From Pomphorhynchus laevis (taxonomy: Eukaryota > Acanthocephala > Palaeacanthocephala > Echinorhynchida > Pomphorhynchidae): a stretch of 64,000 nucleotides of DNA. A program made the translations under genes and the position numbers. Location: the NCBI GenBank assembly GCA_012934845.2, contig WNNJ02000803.1:175751-239750 (forward strand), in the 5' to 3' direction. The notes beneath the pieces were generated by a model. It did not search any database, was not told the DNA's origin, and saw only the letters and a list, made by a program, of their open reading frames with translations. This document shows, piece after piece, positions 1 through 11,800 of this stretch (position 1 is its first letter; every line of letters begins with the position of its first letter).

Positions 1-391
1 ACTACGTTTATATGTCGGATTTACATTAAAATCATTAGAATTAACCTCTTTCATTAGTATATCATAATAAAGCTTTTTGCATATGAAGACAAAGTTATCG
101 CTAGCTTTATCAATAGTTGTTATTATATATTTATCCTTTAATTTAGTAAGTTCTTTATACATATCTTTGTTAATTTTATCTTTCCTTTTATAATTGTTTG
201 TTATTTTCATTTTATTTTTAATTTTATCAAATATATAATCTTTTCAAATGTTTATTTTAGATATATTCGAGCTTTCACTATTAATCAGCTTACTAAAGTA
301 ATCATTTAAGTTATTATATAACAAATTGTAAATTTTATTTTTGTCGTTGTTATTATTCAATCTATATTTATACCCTTTTGATAGCATTTTA
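1..391 (-). mobile_element. Naiad-type Penelope-like element, N-terminal RT-flanking part
   Basis: Read on the - strand, this is the same coding sequence as the + strand copies at 10.1-10.5 kb and 31.6-31.9 kb. It is the stretch upstream of the RT core that ends in ATIDKASN-like and LYYDILMKEV-like residues. It resumes at 4310, where the next upstream part of the same element begins, so the LINE at 392-4309 landed inside this copy. Family assignment to PLEs comes from the RT core seen in the 31.9-kb copy. The fragment runs off the left edge of the window. Confidence 0.75.
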
Positions 392-479
392 TCTCAAAAC
401 ATACATTTGAGATAAATAACGTACAAATTGAAATTTGTCTTGGTTATATTAAGTTCTTACAATAGGAAAATAATCAAAC

Positions 480-700
480 AAACGATTATAAAAGAAGATC
501 GAAAGAAGTTAATACTTACAGAATCGAAAATAAAAGTCCAAGGAATTTGAAAATAAATTTAAAAACGAAAGAAGTTTAAACGAACGAAAGAAGTTAAAAC
601 TTACAGAATCGAAAATAATCAAACAAACGATTATACAAGAAGAACGAAAGAAGTTAAAACTTACAGAATCGAAAATAAAAGTCCAAGGAATTTGAAAATA
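480..700 (+). repeat. Short tandem repeats in the LINE 5' region
   Basis: A unit of about 60 bases containing ACGAAAGAAGTTAAAACTTA, followed by CAGAATCGAAAATA, recurs at least three times. It alternates with a segment AAGTCCAAGGAATTTGAAAA. It lies just upstream of the ORF1 start, so it is probably the internal promoter or 5' UTR of the LINE. Function is inferred from position only. Confidence 0.7.
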
Positions 701-736
701 AATTATTTCTGTAACATACATACAATAAAAAAACAT

Positions 737-1921
737 ATGATGGCAAGAGGTCGGCCACGTAAAGCAGCTGTTGTTCCTTCTAAGCGAGATGATGACAGTG
801 AGCGTTCAGTAAGACAACATGAAAGTCGGTCCAAAGACGAGCAAGCCTTGCAGGCTAATTCTGTTGATATCTCCCAGGACATATCATCTACAGACGGAAG
901 TAGTCACCGTGACATTAAATGTTCTAATTCACAATGTCCTGTTTGGACCACTGTGTGGATACCACGTCAACTACCTGTCAATTTCCTTGATAAAGATTTT
1001 ATTTGTGAATTTTGCGCAGCTACTTTACAGACAAACGTTTTCGAACTTCAGAGACAAGTATGTTCGTTGCTATCGGGTAACAGGCTACCATCACCAAATA
1101 GTTCATATGCCCAGCTAGACTCAGTGTAACGTCATGTTCCAAATCGTTCTACAAGCCAATCAAATGATAATGTTCGACATACTGTTTGCAACCAATCGAT
1201 TTCTTGTGATGACATTCCCGGAAGAGATCAAAATATGCCTATGAATATTGGCGAACAGACGGTTTCGGTTAACAATGGTGTGCCTCTTGTAATACGACCG
1301 ACCAGTTATATGACTGAAACGGCTATAAACAACGACAAAACTCTGCATACCCGGTCATTTGATAGATCGCAAACTCCCGCAATTCGTATAAACCAACTAT
1401 CTCATAACACGCAACCTGTTAAGGTAGATTGTATTAGTGATTTTCACGAAAAGCACAATCGTACCCTTGTACATAGTACTGGTCGCTCAAACAGACCCCG
1501 TTCAAATACTGCTTGTGATAGAAACAAATGCATTTTAATTGCTCACATTAAGGAGTCCGATGCCCTAAACAATCAGGTCAGACTTGATGATGACTTAATA
1601 CATGTCAGATTCATTCTAACGACTGTCTTAAATGGATCATCATCTTGTGAAGCTGTGAGAGATATGCGTCTCAAAGCTGTCTTCCGGCTAGGTCGTGCTC
1701 CTTCGTCCGTCAACGATCGACCACGCCTCCTCAAAATTGTGTTTACTTCATGTGAAATTGTGCAGCTCATACATCGTAACTCATTTCACCTGAAAGGTTC
1801 CGGCACCCGTATTCTTAGAGACCTGGACCCCGCAATGGCAAAATCGGAACTAGCTCAAAAACTGGCACATGGTGAAAACAACCTAACAATTCAGAATTTT
1901 CAGGTAGTGCGGCGACAATAG
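737..1921 (+). pseudogene. LINE ORF1 with Cys-rich N-terminal domain
   Basis: One reading frame of about 395 codons starts at a double ATG (737/740) and is broken once by an in-frame TAA at 1127. The first part has a basic start (MMARGRPRK) and a Cys-rich stretch (C-X4-C, then C-X2-C) of the PHD-like kind found in CR1 ORF1 proteins. The second half contains KAVFRLGRAPSS and a region rich in RPRLLKIVF and ILRDLDPAMAKSEL. These match the conserved C-terminal part of CR1 ORF1 proteins, which bind RNA. The family identity is recognised from pattern, not from a search. Confidence 0.75.
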
Positions 1922-4152
1922 ATTGGAATACATACAGTTTTAATTCGCCTTCTGACTTTGGTTCGATTGTGTTACTTCAAACAATCAATGATCTATACCT
2001 TACCCAACATATCAATGGATTTACCAGAATATCTTCTACGTCTCGTTCTCTTCTTGATCTGGTTTTGTCTGCTCCAGGACATATTGTCAGTAGCGTTAAT
2101 CACTTGGATCCAGTTGGTTGTTATGATCATGTCACCTTATTAATAGATCTTGGACTTAGTATCCCTATCTATAATTCCTTTGTTAATAGATTCAACCCTT
2201 TTAAAGCCGACTACAACAAAATAAAGAAGTTCCTTTTTACCGTTTCGTGGCCTGATGCTTATACTGTGGGTATTGATTCTGCCTGGCTGTTTTTCAAAGA
2301 CACCTTGTATTCAGTACTTACCCGCTACGCCCCAATTGTACGTCAAACTGACGTCGGCTTATCTCCTCGTTGGTTTAATCGAGAACTCAAACAAGCACTG
2401 GCTCAACGACGCAAGGCATATTGTAATTATAAAGCAGGTAACTCTAGTTTTGAGCAATACCGACAGTATAGAAACAGGGTAACATCCTTGAAGAGACGTA
2501 CGAGAGTAATCTTTGAAAAGAATTTATCCCAACAATGTCGTCGTGATCCTGACTCACTCTTCAAATACATATAATCAAGAAAACGTATAGCTAACACGTT
2601 CTCCTCTATTCTCGATAGCCAAGGTGATTTGGTATTGGACTCGAAGGAAATTGCGAATGTATTCTTCATACACTTCACATCGCTGAATTCGTCACTGAAT
2701 GCTCTACCGCAAATAACTGACAGTTTGTATTGTTTGGTAGCTAATACTACTTCTGACCTTGATAACTTCATTAGACCTGACTTAGTGTACAGCGAGTTGT
2801 CCCGTCTGAAATGCACATTAAGTGCTGGTCCGGATCTATTGCCGTCAGCATATCTTCGCAACCTAGCTGACATCATATACCTACCTCTATATAATATCTT
2901 CTGTGCAACACTCGTGCTAGGAAAGATTCCCTCAGACTGGAAGCGCTCTATTATCTGCCCAATATTAAAACAGTGGTCTCGTTCTGACATCTGTAACTAC
3001 AGACCGATTAGCCTCACATGTGTATGCTGTCGCGTACTGGAACGCTTACTTCTGTGAAAAGTCAGCACTCACCTAGAAACGAACCATATTCTAGCCCCTG
3101 AACAACATGGTTTTCGGAAAAATCATTCAACGCTAACGAATTTGTTGTTATCACACGATAGCTGGACCAGATATTATGATTCTGGTATTCCGGTTGACGC
3201 CATCTTCAACTTCTCTAAGACATTTGATACAGTCCTTCATGCTAATTTAATTCAAAAACTGCGTAATATCAACCTTGATGAGTGTTTAGTTCGCTGGATT
3301 ATTGAATATCTGTCTGACCGTCATTGCTTCGTAAGGGTAAATGACGAATTATCTGATCGCTTCCCTACAAATCTTGGAGTACCTCAGGGAACTATACTCG
3401 GTCCAGTTCTTTTCAGCATATACATTAACGACCTCATTCCTAAACTTAGATCTGAGCGTGTTCTTTATGCTGATGATTTAAAAATTTGGCGCCCCATATT
3501 TATCATATAAACAACAGTGTTATTCTTAGGACGAACTCATACAAGGATTTAGGTGTTTATGTATGTTCTAACTTATCGACACGGTTACATACTGACACTA
3601 CATGTTCCAAAATGAGAAGAGTCATCGGCCTGATTCGCCGAGCTCTTGTTCATATTGACATATCATGCTTCAAAACAATCTCACAAGCACTTATTTTGAG
3701 CATCCTCCTATATGCTTCGCCGGCTTGTTACCCAATCACCTTACGAGAACGTTATAATCTAGAGTATGTATTCTGATCAGCAACTAAAATGTTAAAAGCG
3801 GTTAGACATATGGAATATCAAGATCGGCTCTCGAGTTTGGGAATGAGATCGCTTCAGTATCTGCGCGACAAGGCGGACCTGTGCCTAGCCTGGCAGATTT
3901 TACACGACAATCGCCATCCACTCAGATCGCTAATGCATACGCGCGATATAACCTCACTTCGTGGTCATAAGTTTAATGCTAAAAACACAACGATTACGCT
4001 ACAAACGAACATTCCTATACTTCCAACGAATCGTTAATACTTGGAACCACCTTGCTGACTCAACAGTTGCATCCTCGAATCTTGCTTCTTTTAAACGAAA
4101 TCTGGAGGAAGATACCTTCTTGAAGACGAAGATCGAGTCAGAGAACATATGA
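1922..4152 (+). pseudogene. LINE ORF2: endonuclease remnant plus reverse transcriptase
   Basis: The frame opens in the middle of the endonuclease domain (IDWN, SLLDLVLSAPG, CYDHVTLLIDL), so the N-terminal half of the nuclease is gone. RT motifs follow: LSAGPDLLPSAYL, WKRSIICPILK, a motif A with FNFSKTFDT, GVPQGTILGPVLF, then YADDLKIW. In-frame stops lie at 2572 and 3055. The frame changes after the YADD motif, where roughly 50 residues expected in the family are missing. The C-terminal part (SYKDLGVYV, RRALVHI, LLYASPACYPITL) continues in the next frame to 4152. It replicated by target-primed reverse transcription when intact. Confidence 0.85.
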
Positions 4153-4309
4153 ACAATAGAAAGTACACTCTACATTTTCATTTTCTACATTTACTTTTTC
4201 TGATTGTGACGCAACTTGTAATGAGCCTTGCTGCTCACTTTGTTGTCCATTTTTTTTTTTTTTTTTATAAGAGAAAAAATGGACTTTGTTGTCCATTGAT
4301 AATAATAAT

Positions 4310-4600
4310 AATTTTCATTAATTCACAATTTTCAATAAATTCTAGATTATGGGTACATATATGTTCATTTATTTTATCAAAATTTAGACTTTTGCAATTG
4401 CATTCAAATAATGTTTCTAATATTATCGTTACATATAGATTTCAATTCTTTAATATGATTACAAATTTTTCGTCCTAATGACGGTAACAACCTTTATGTT
4501 ATTTTAGGAATATATTTACTTTAATCTGGTCCTATTATTTCTTTACTTTTAGAATTATTTAAAAGTCATTATTTGATATATGTGCTCATATATATAATGT
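4310..4600 (-). mobile_element. Naiad PLE, continuation upstream of the LINE insertion
   Basis: On the - strand this matches the segment at 9900-10110 and 30690-30960 encoding the KYIPKIRYKLL, RRKIYNYNK and CNDNIRNI-like residues. Together with 1-391 it forms one - strand Naiad copy split by the LINE. From about 4600 to 4890 I recognise nothing. Confidence 0.7.
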
Positions 4601-4892
4601 TTCTAAATTTTAATCTTAGATGTAGAATTATTAAAGCTGCATCAAAAAAGAGAAACCTCACCAAGGAATAATTTAATTTTATTATGTATATTCCTGTTAT
4701 ATTATTTTCATAGAAGTATGATAAGAGTATGATATCCATGATTTTTGAATTGCTATTAATAATATTTTCAAATTTACGTAATTGTCAGTTAATAAATTAA
4801 ATTTAAAAATAAATTGAGGACAGTGTCTGTTAAATACAAAAATTATTGATGCCGAAGCCTGATGGCATAGCATTTCTTTCAGATTGCCTCTT

Positions 4893-4985
4893 ATCATTAT
4901 TCTGATACATCGTATGTTATTTATTAGTCAATTTATAGCAATTAACTTTTATTTTAAATTTAAATTTAAATTTTAATAATTATGC
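4893..4985 (+). repeat. Fragment of the Naiad end repeat
   Basis: It contains the series TTATTCTGATACATCGTATG, TTATTTATTAGTCAATT and TTTATTTTAAATTT, also found in the end-repeat copies at 19.7, 34.0, 49.9, 51.9 and 14.83 kb. The GGCCCC/GGGGCC part of the longer copies is absent here. Confidence 0.6.
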
Positions 4986-5009
4986 TAATACAAATTATAA
5001 TGAATTATT

Positions 5010-5165
5010 GGAGCTGAATCAAAGAAGAGAGATAATTATTTTTTTAATATTTTGCTAACTACTAAAAGCATCTTCAGAAAATTACAAAATGTAATGTTTT
5101 GAAGATGCAAACAGTAGTTAGCGAAATATCAAAAATAATTTCTTCTTCTCTTTGATCCAGATAAT
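5010..5165. mobile_element. Foldback (MITE-like) element, family 1
   Basis: The two ends are imperfect inverted repeats. The left arm reads GGAGCTGAATCAAAGAAGAG, and the right arm reads its complement around TCTTCTCTTTGATCCAG. The centre is a near palindrome around CATCTTCAG and GAAGATG. Related copies lie at 15028-15120 (half) and 48750-48970. No coding capacity is visible. The inner motif CTGAAGATG-stem-CGAAATAT is discussed in the findings. Confidence 0.75.
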
Positions 5166-5743
5166 TATTTATAAATAATTGATCATTATCAACTATTTAA
5201 ATCGACTAACCGATTAATTATTAATCTGATTGCCCGTTATTCAAATCAGTTCATTGGTCTGAATAATTTAATTACATTTTTTATTTTTCGATTAAGCTCT
5301 AATAATTAAGCTCTAATAATCAATAATGGATTTTGCGAACAAAATCCATTATTAACTATTTACGAACAAATTATAATATTTATTAATCGACTAACCGATT
5401 AATTATTGATCTGATTGTCAATTATTCAAATCAGTTAACTATTTAATTATTAAAAAATTACAAAGTACAACTATTGAGACTACCTAACATCTAGTGAGAC
5501 TTTATTTTCGATGTTGTAGCTAGCTATGATGTCAATCCTGAATTAAAAATTGAAGTATAAATTCCTTAATTTAAATTTAATTTTTAATAAACTTATATAT
5601 GAGCAACATTTTACATGTGTAATCTTTATGTGTTGATTTAAGTTAAAAGCTTTACTTTTATTTTTACAAACGAAATAAATTTTAAGTTTGTAAATTTTAT
5701 GTTTGTTCTCTCGTTAAAAATTTTTAACTTAAATTTGTCGTAG

Positions 5744-5814
5744 GTATAAAGACTTTGAAGGAAATGCATCGTAATCCACTTGATATAGTGTTTATAATTG
5801 GTGATACGACTAGC
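5744..5814 (+). CDS. ATP6AP1: Ac45-like gene, early luminal exon
   Basis: The exon is bounded by the acceptor GTCGTAG and the donor GTAAGT. It encodes a fragment with KEMHRNPLDIVFIIGDTTS. This resembles the luminal NP-hydrophobic strand that precedes the LS-DF motif near the N-terminus of Ac45 proteins. It ends in phase 0. No repeat family seen elsewhere in the window covers it. Assignment to this gene rests on strand, splice signals and weak similarity. Confidence 0.45.
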
Positions 5815-8800
5815 GTAAGTTTGAATTTATTTATCCAACAGAGAAATTTGTTAGTTTGAAAATATAAGTTTACAGAATTTGATTATTCGAAGCTCAATCA
5901 TTAGTTTAATTTAGAAAAATCCTAAATGTCTGCACTTATCGAAAGAATCTATTTTGATAAATTGAAATTTTGATTGTGATAATTTATCGTATCTTTTGTA
6001 ATTTCTATATAATAGAGAAAATTCGTTTCCAATCTGAATTATTACAAGAAGGCGAGGAAACAGGAATATTTATTTGATTAGAAAAATCCAATATTTCGAC
6101 GGCACTACGTCACGTCATCTTCAGGGTTTTAAGTATTCAACAATCAAGACAATTTTTTAACTAGCTAAAAAATTGTCTTGGTTATTAAATACTTAAAACC
6201 CTGAAGATGACGTGCCGTAGTGCCGTCGAAATATTGGATTTTTCTAATCAAATAAATATTCCTGTTTCCTCGCCTTCTTGTAATAATTCGGATTGGAAAC
6301 GATTTTTTTCTATTATAGATAGTGTATTATAGATAGTAAAAATATTATACAAAAGAAAATTCAATTAAAAATAATGTAACTAAGTTATAGCCCTATTGGC
6401 AATAGCTGATTTTATTTTGGCAACCTTATCACGATGTTTAGCAAGTTTATAGTTTACATCTTTTTGCACGTCTTGTAGAGGGAATTTTAATGACCAGTTA
6501 GATTTATTTCCTTTCATTGTAGGAAAGATGGAAATGTACAATGATTCCAAAACGAGCCTACGTCCTAACTGCTTTTCTTTATGTAGAATATCTGTGCTTT
6601 CGAAATAATAGCGGCAGCAAGGAGAACACAAGGAGGCGCTGGACCTTCAGGCTCTAATGCAATAATGTGGAAGAAAATGTTAACTGGATTCGATATTCAA
6701 TCTAAGAAGTTGGCAACATCACTAGCGGAATTTGCAATACGATTAGCTTCATAGCATATCCATCCTAACAGTTTGCGTGCGTTTGTAGCGAGTAGACTTA
6801 TAGCTTTAAAAAAGACTGCAGGTATACGACCAATTGGCGTGGGACAAGTGGAATGACGGATAATTAGCAAAGTCGTTTTAGGAAAAATTAGAAACTATAT
6901 TCAGGATGTAATGGGAACTGTGCAATTGTGCGCATCACAGAGAAGCGGAATAGAATTCGCTGTTGATTCCTTATCAGATTCCTTTCACTCTAGGGGTGAC
7001 TTTGGCTTACTGACCGTGGATGCAACAAACGCTTTTAATTCCGTAAATCGACGTCTAACATTAGAAAACATAAAATTCATTTGTCTGTTTCTAGAAACAA
7101 TACTAGGGAACTTGTACGTAAAGTCATCAACAATGTTTACTGGTAGTGATCCGATATTTTCAAAAGAGGGTTTCACTCAAGGTGACCCTCTGGCCATGGC
7201 TGCATTTGCCGTTTCGACTCTACCACTTATCCTACATATTCAAAAATGTTTACCATCAGTAATTCAACTATGGTACGCATACGATGCAAATTTTGTCGGT
7301 CCTAGCGATGATTTATCTAAAGCCTGGGAAATACTAAAAACAATATGCCCAAAATTTGGATATTACGTTAATTCACTAAAGACACAGCTGCTAATACACA
7401 AGGAGCATGAATTCCACACTAGCAACTTCACTGGCTGTAAAATAAGTGAGTGTGCTATCGAAGTACTCGGAACTCCCATTGGAGCAGAAGCAAATGTTTT
7501 GTATATTATAAAAAACAGGGTAACATCCTGGGCATCCACACTTGAAAGATTTGTTGAAGTTAGTAAAATTGATAGACAGACTGCTTATTCCGGCTTAATA
7601 CACTCTGTGCAATGGAAATGGATATATACTTACAGAACAGTACCAATGTGCACGGATGTCACTAGATGTCTGAAAAGCCTATTGTATAGCGGTTTTATTG
7701 AGTCAATCACACAAGCGAAAATTGAACAAGCACATAAAGAATTATTAACTCTACCGTTCAAGTTAGGGGGTATTTGGTTAGTTGATCCGGAATACATCGC
7801 TGACTTGGAGTACGATTGTTCTCGTAGAATGTACGAAACTTATCGATACGGATATACTGGAGAAAACCCTAGGGATGATCAAACTTAAACAGCTAGAAAC
7901 ATTTCGTACATGAGATTAAACGTAGCCAAATCGAGGAAAGAATTAATACTAAAATCTCTACCAGCGGATTACTTTAAGATATTGGCACATGCTAGTTACC
8001 AGGGAGCTTCATCGTGGCTATCTTCCCTACCTCTACGTCACGAGGGGTTTCGGCTTACAAACAATGAGTTTAGCGATGTATTAGCAGGTCGCTATGGATG
8101 GTCTTTGCGAGCATTAGAAAATAAAAAATGCATATGTTCTTCAGAAATGATTATCAATCATGCATTTTCGTGCAAGACCGGAGCGCTACCATCCATCAGG
8201 CATAATGAAGTAAAGGATATATTTTCTCACCTCTCAAGCGGGATATGCAGTGGCGTGGAGGTTGAACCAGTATTAGCACCCGTTCCATCTGATTATCGTT
8301 TTAATAACAATAGCACAAGCGTATCGAAAGAAGCGTGTCTGGATCTTGTATTTAGTGGACTATTCGGAAGCCGGTTTGAGCGGACATTTTTGGATTTCGC
8401 GATATTTAATGTGCATGCTCACTCTAACTTCCGAACTGAGTGTAAGGCTGACTTTGAATACAATGAAAAACGGAAAATATCGAAGTATGGAGAGCGAATT
8501 TCAAGTTTAGAACAGGCGCATTTCAGTCCGTTAATTTTTTCGTCTTCAGTAGATCAAGTCAGGAATCTAATAGGATAATGAAGCAAATAGCGTCAAAATT
8601 AAGTTCAAAACGCGAACTCCCATATCCTCAAATAATAAAAAATGTACGAGAAAAAATTTCATATGCCTTAGCTCGTGCTGCATCTGCCTGTTTAAGAGCG
8701 CCACGCTCTACATATGGAAAACCTGTTCACGATCATTTTCGATCAACAGAAGAGATGTCACGAAAGCCGGAAGATTCGAATTAAAGATAAATAATTGAGC

Positions 8801-11800
8801 TTATGATTGGATTTTTGAATTCTTTACTTTTGGATTCATTCTTGTATGTTTTACGAAAATAAAATTTATTTAAAAATATATATTTCATTTCACGTCGAAA
8901 CGTGAAATGTAGGTCTGGGTCTGCAGCTGATGAGACCCACCCAGACTGATTAGTAGCGTCCTGCTGTATCAAAAATAAGATCAATACCTGTGAGGATAAT
9001 ATCGTGCTACAATCGGAAAATTTTCAGCTCACAGATGCAATCAAATACAATTAAAAACTATCATTGCAAGTGGCAGCATGAAAAACGGGTGATCAGGCTA
9101 GCGGATCACACACATCGGGTAGGTTTCTAATAGATCGTTAGAATACGATCCCCTACCAAAAGTAATATACAGAAATGTATATCTACACCACTGGAGCATC
9201 CAGCTTAGTGGATGTTGCGTTGAATCACGATACAGACGTCCTGAGTTCAAATCCGATCAGCATCAGTCAACGGAGAAAGCAGATAATAAGGGTCGAAACG
9301 TGAAATGTAGGTCTGGGTCTGTAGCTGATGAGACCCACTTAGACTGATTAGTAGCGTCCTGCTGTATCAAAAATAAGATCAATACCTGTGAGGATAATAT
9401 CGTGCCCCAATCGGAAAATTTTCAGCTCACAGATGCAATCAAATACAATTAAAAATATATATAATATTATTATAATATTAGTTATACCATAATTTATTAA
9501 AAATAAATTCAAAATCATTGACTAAAAATTTTTATGGATAATAATTAATATACTTTGTATTAGAATAAGATACTATATAATCAAATTTCATCAGATGAAA
9601 TACGTCCTTAAAACGTATTTGGCCCTTTTGCTATGTTTGGTAGAGGAGTTGGGGGCCGAGACATGATAGTATAGCAGTTTTTGTAAAATATATAAATCAA
9701 TATAATATTAAAAATAAATTTAAAATCATTAACGGAAAATGTTTATAGATAATAATTAATATACTTTGTATTAGAATATGGAATAAATGTTAATAATAAC
9801 AATAAAAATATACACTGACCATAAAATTCATTAATAAATGCATAGATAACATAAATATAGCCGGACGTTTAAATAATTCTAAAAGTAAAGAAATAGTAGG
9901 ATCAGATTTAAGTAAATATATTCCTAAAATAAGGTATAAGTTGTTACAGCCATTAGGACGGAAAATTTGTGATTATAATAAAGAATTAAAATCAATATGT
10001 GACGATAATAGTAGAAACATAATGGAAACAGAATGCAAATGCAGAAGTCTTAATTTTTATAGAATAAATGAACATATATGCACTCATAATCTAGAAGAAA
10101 TTTAAAATTGTGAATTAAGAAAGTGCTATCAAAAGGGTATAAATATAGATTTAATAATATCAACGACAAAAATAAAATTTACAATTCGTTATATAATAAC
10201 TTAAATGATTACTTTAGTAAGCTGATTAATAGTGAAAGCTCGAATATATCTAAGATAAAAATTAGGAAAGATTATATATTTGATAAAATTAAAAATAAAA
10301 TGAAAATAACAAACAATTATAAAAGGAAAGATAAAATTAACAAAGATATGTATAAAGAACTTACTAAATTAAAGGATAAATATATAATAACAACTATTGA
10401 TAAAGCTAGTAATAACTTTGTCTTCATATGCAAAAAGCTTTATTATGATATACTAATGAAAGAGGTTAATTCTAATGAGAGAATTTATTATACCTCTTTA
10501 CCTTTCGGTACTGGGTAAACAAAATAAATACACCAAAAGTTTATCAATTTTATAAATTGTATTTCAAAATCTTCTCCTACTGTCAATATCGGATAGTGAC
10601 ATATTTTTCAAAATTGGGCAAGTGAAGATATGCAGGTTAGATGCGCATTCATTTTTGCAAAGAACACAAATGCACAAAGAGCACCGTGCATGTACTGGAA
10701 TTCTAATAGCGCAGAATTTATCGTGATATCCATGGACAGATGCTCTCCAGATCAGCGGTCTTTTCCTTGCACAGGGTTCTCTCCATTTAGTCTGTAAGAA
10801 TGCCGGAGTAAGATAAAATTCAGAATCCAATGACGTCGTCTTTCGAAAGAACATGTTCAGGTTAGTAGTAAATGATGCAGTGTGTTCAAGATTAAATGTT
10901 GAGCAGATGTATTTAGAGCAAGGTTCTAACGATGATAGTATCGCTATAACCGATGAAGAACATTTTGGTGAGACTCCAACAATTCGCTTCACGAATCTCC
11001 ATTGACACCTGTCCAACTGCTGAAAATTGAAGGGACTTAAATCCGACCAGATAACTGGCAAAGCATATGAAACTATGGGAAGCAACATACTTCGAAAATA
11101 CCGGAGGGCTCCTGAGAAAGATAAAGAACCTAAGTTTTTTGCATAAGAGGTTGCTACAACTAACTTCGAGGATTTACGATGTAGGTGTTCAGTAAATGAC
11201 CATTTCGACGAAAGTAATACTCCCAAATAATTGTAACTATTGCAGAATTCTAAATCTACATTGCCTATTCTCAGCATGTCACATCGACGCAAAGGTCCAC
11301 CTAACCGAAATTTAAGGGCTTTCGATTTATTTACATTCACCGTCAACTGATTTGATAAACAATAGGATGACAGAGCATCTAACGCACTTTGAGCGGATAA
11401 AAGATCTTTGGCTAATATTACTAGATCGTCGGCATAGAGGGTACAAGAGACTTCATTCGATGCATGACGAAGATGCATAGGCAAATCCATAACAAAAAAG
11501 GAAAATAATATAGGGCTGAGTGGATCTCCCTGTAAAACACCGCGATTAGCAAAAAAGAAATCAGAGGTGTTGATACCATCAGATACTTTAAGGCGATTAG
11601 GCTGAAGCACAGAATAAATAAGATACAAAAAGCGACCACTAACGGACACTCTGGTGGAAAGTTTATCCAGTAACAAAGAACGATTCACTGTGTCAAATGC
11701 TCGCTCAAAGTCAACAAAAGTAGCATACATCGGTTTACGATTAGCGAAACAATTGGTGACTTCGTCACGGACATGCTTTATTGCATCGGACGTTGACCTT

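Larger units (their letters stand above)
392..4309 (+). mobile_element. CR1-like LINE, internally deleted, inserted in a Naiad copy
   Basis: The element has both ends: a 5' region with short tandem repeats, ORF1, an ORF2 with RT motifs, and a 3' tail of GATAATAATAATAA type. The Naiad sequence is continuous from 391 to about 4310 once the element is removed. A possible short target duplication is ATTTT. The RT shows a FNFSKTFDT motif A, GVPQGTILGPVLFSIYIND, and YADDLKIW. This is the CR1/Jockey-group pattern common in flatworms and other invertebrates. The first half of the apurinic endonuclease and a segment after the YADD motif are missing, so this copy is dead. Confidence 0.85.

Noticed and set aside
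9195-9268. Functional tRNA gene
   Set aside because: The boxes are good, but no complete cloverleaf with acceptor stem is visible and the sequence is part of a repeat.
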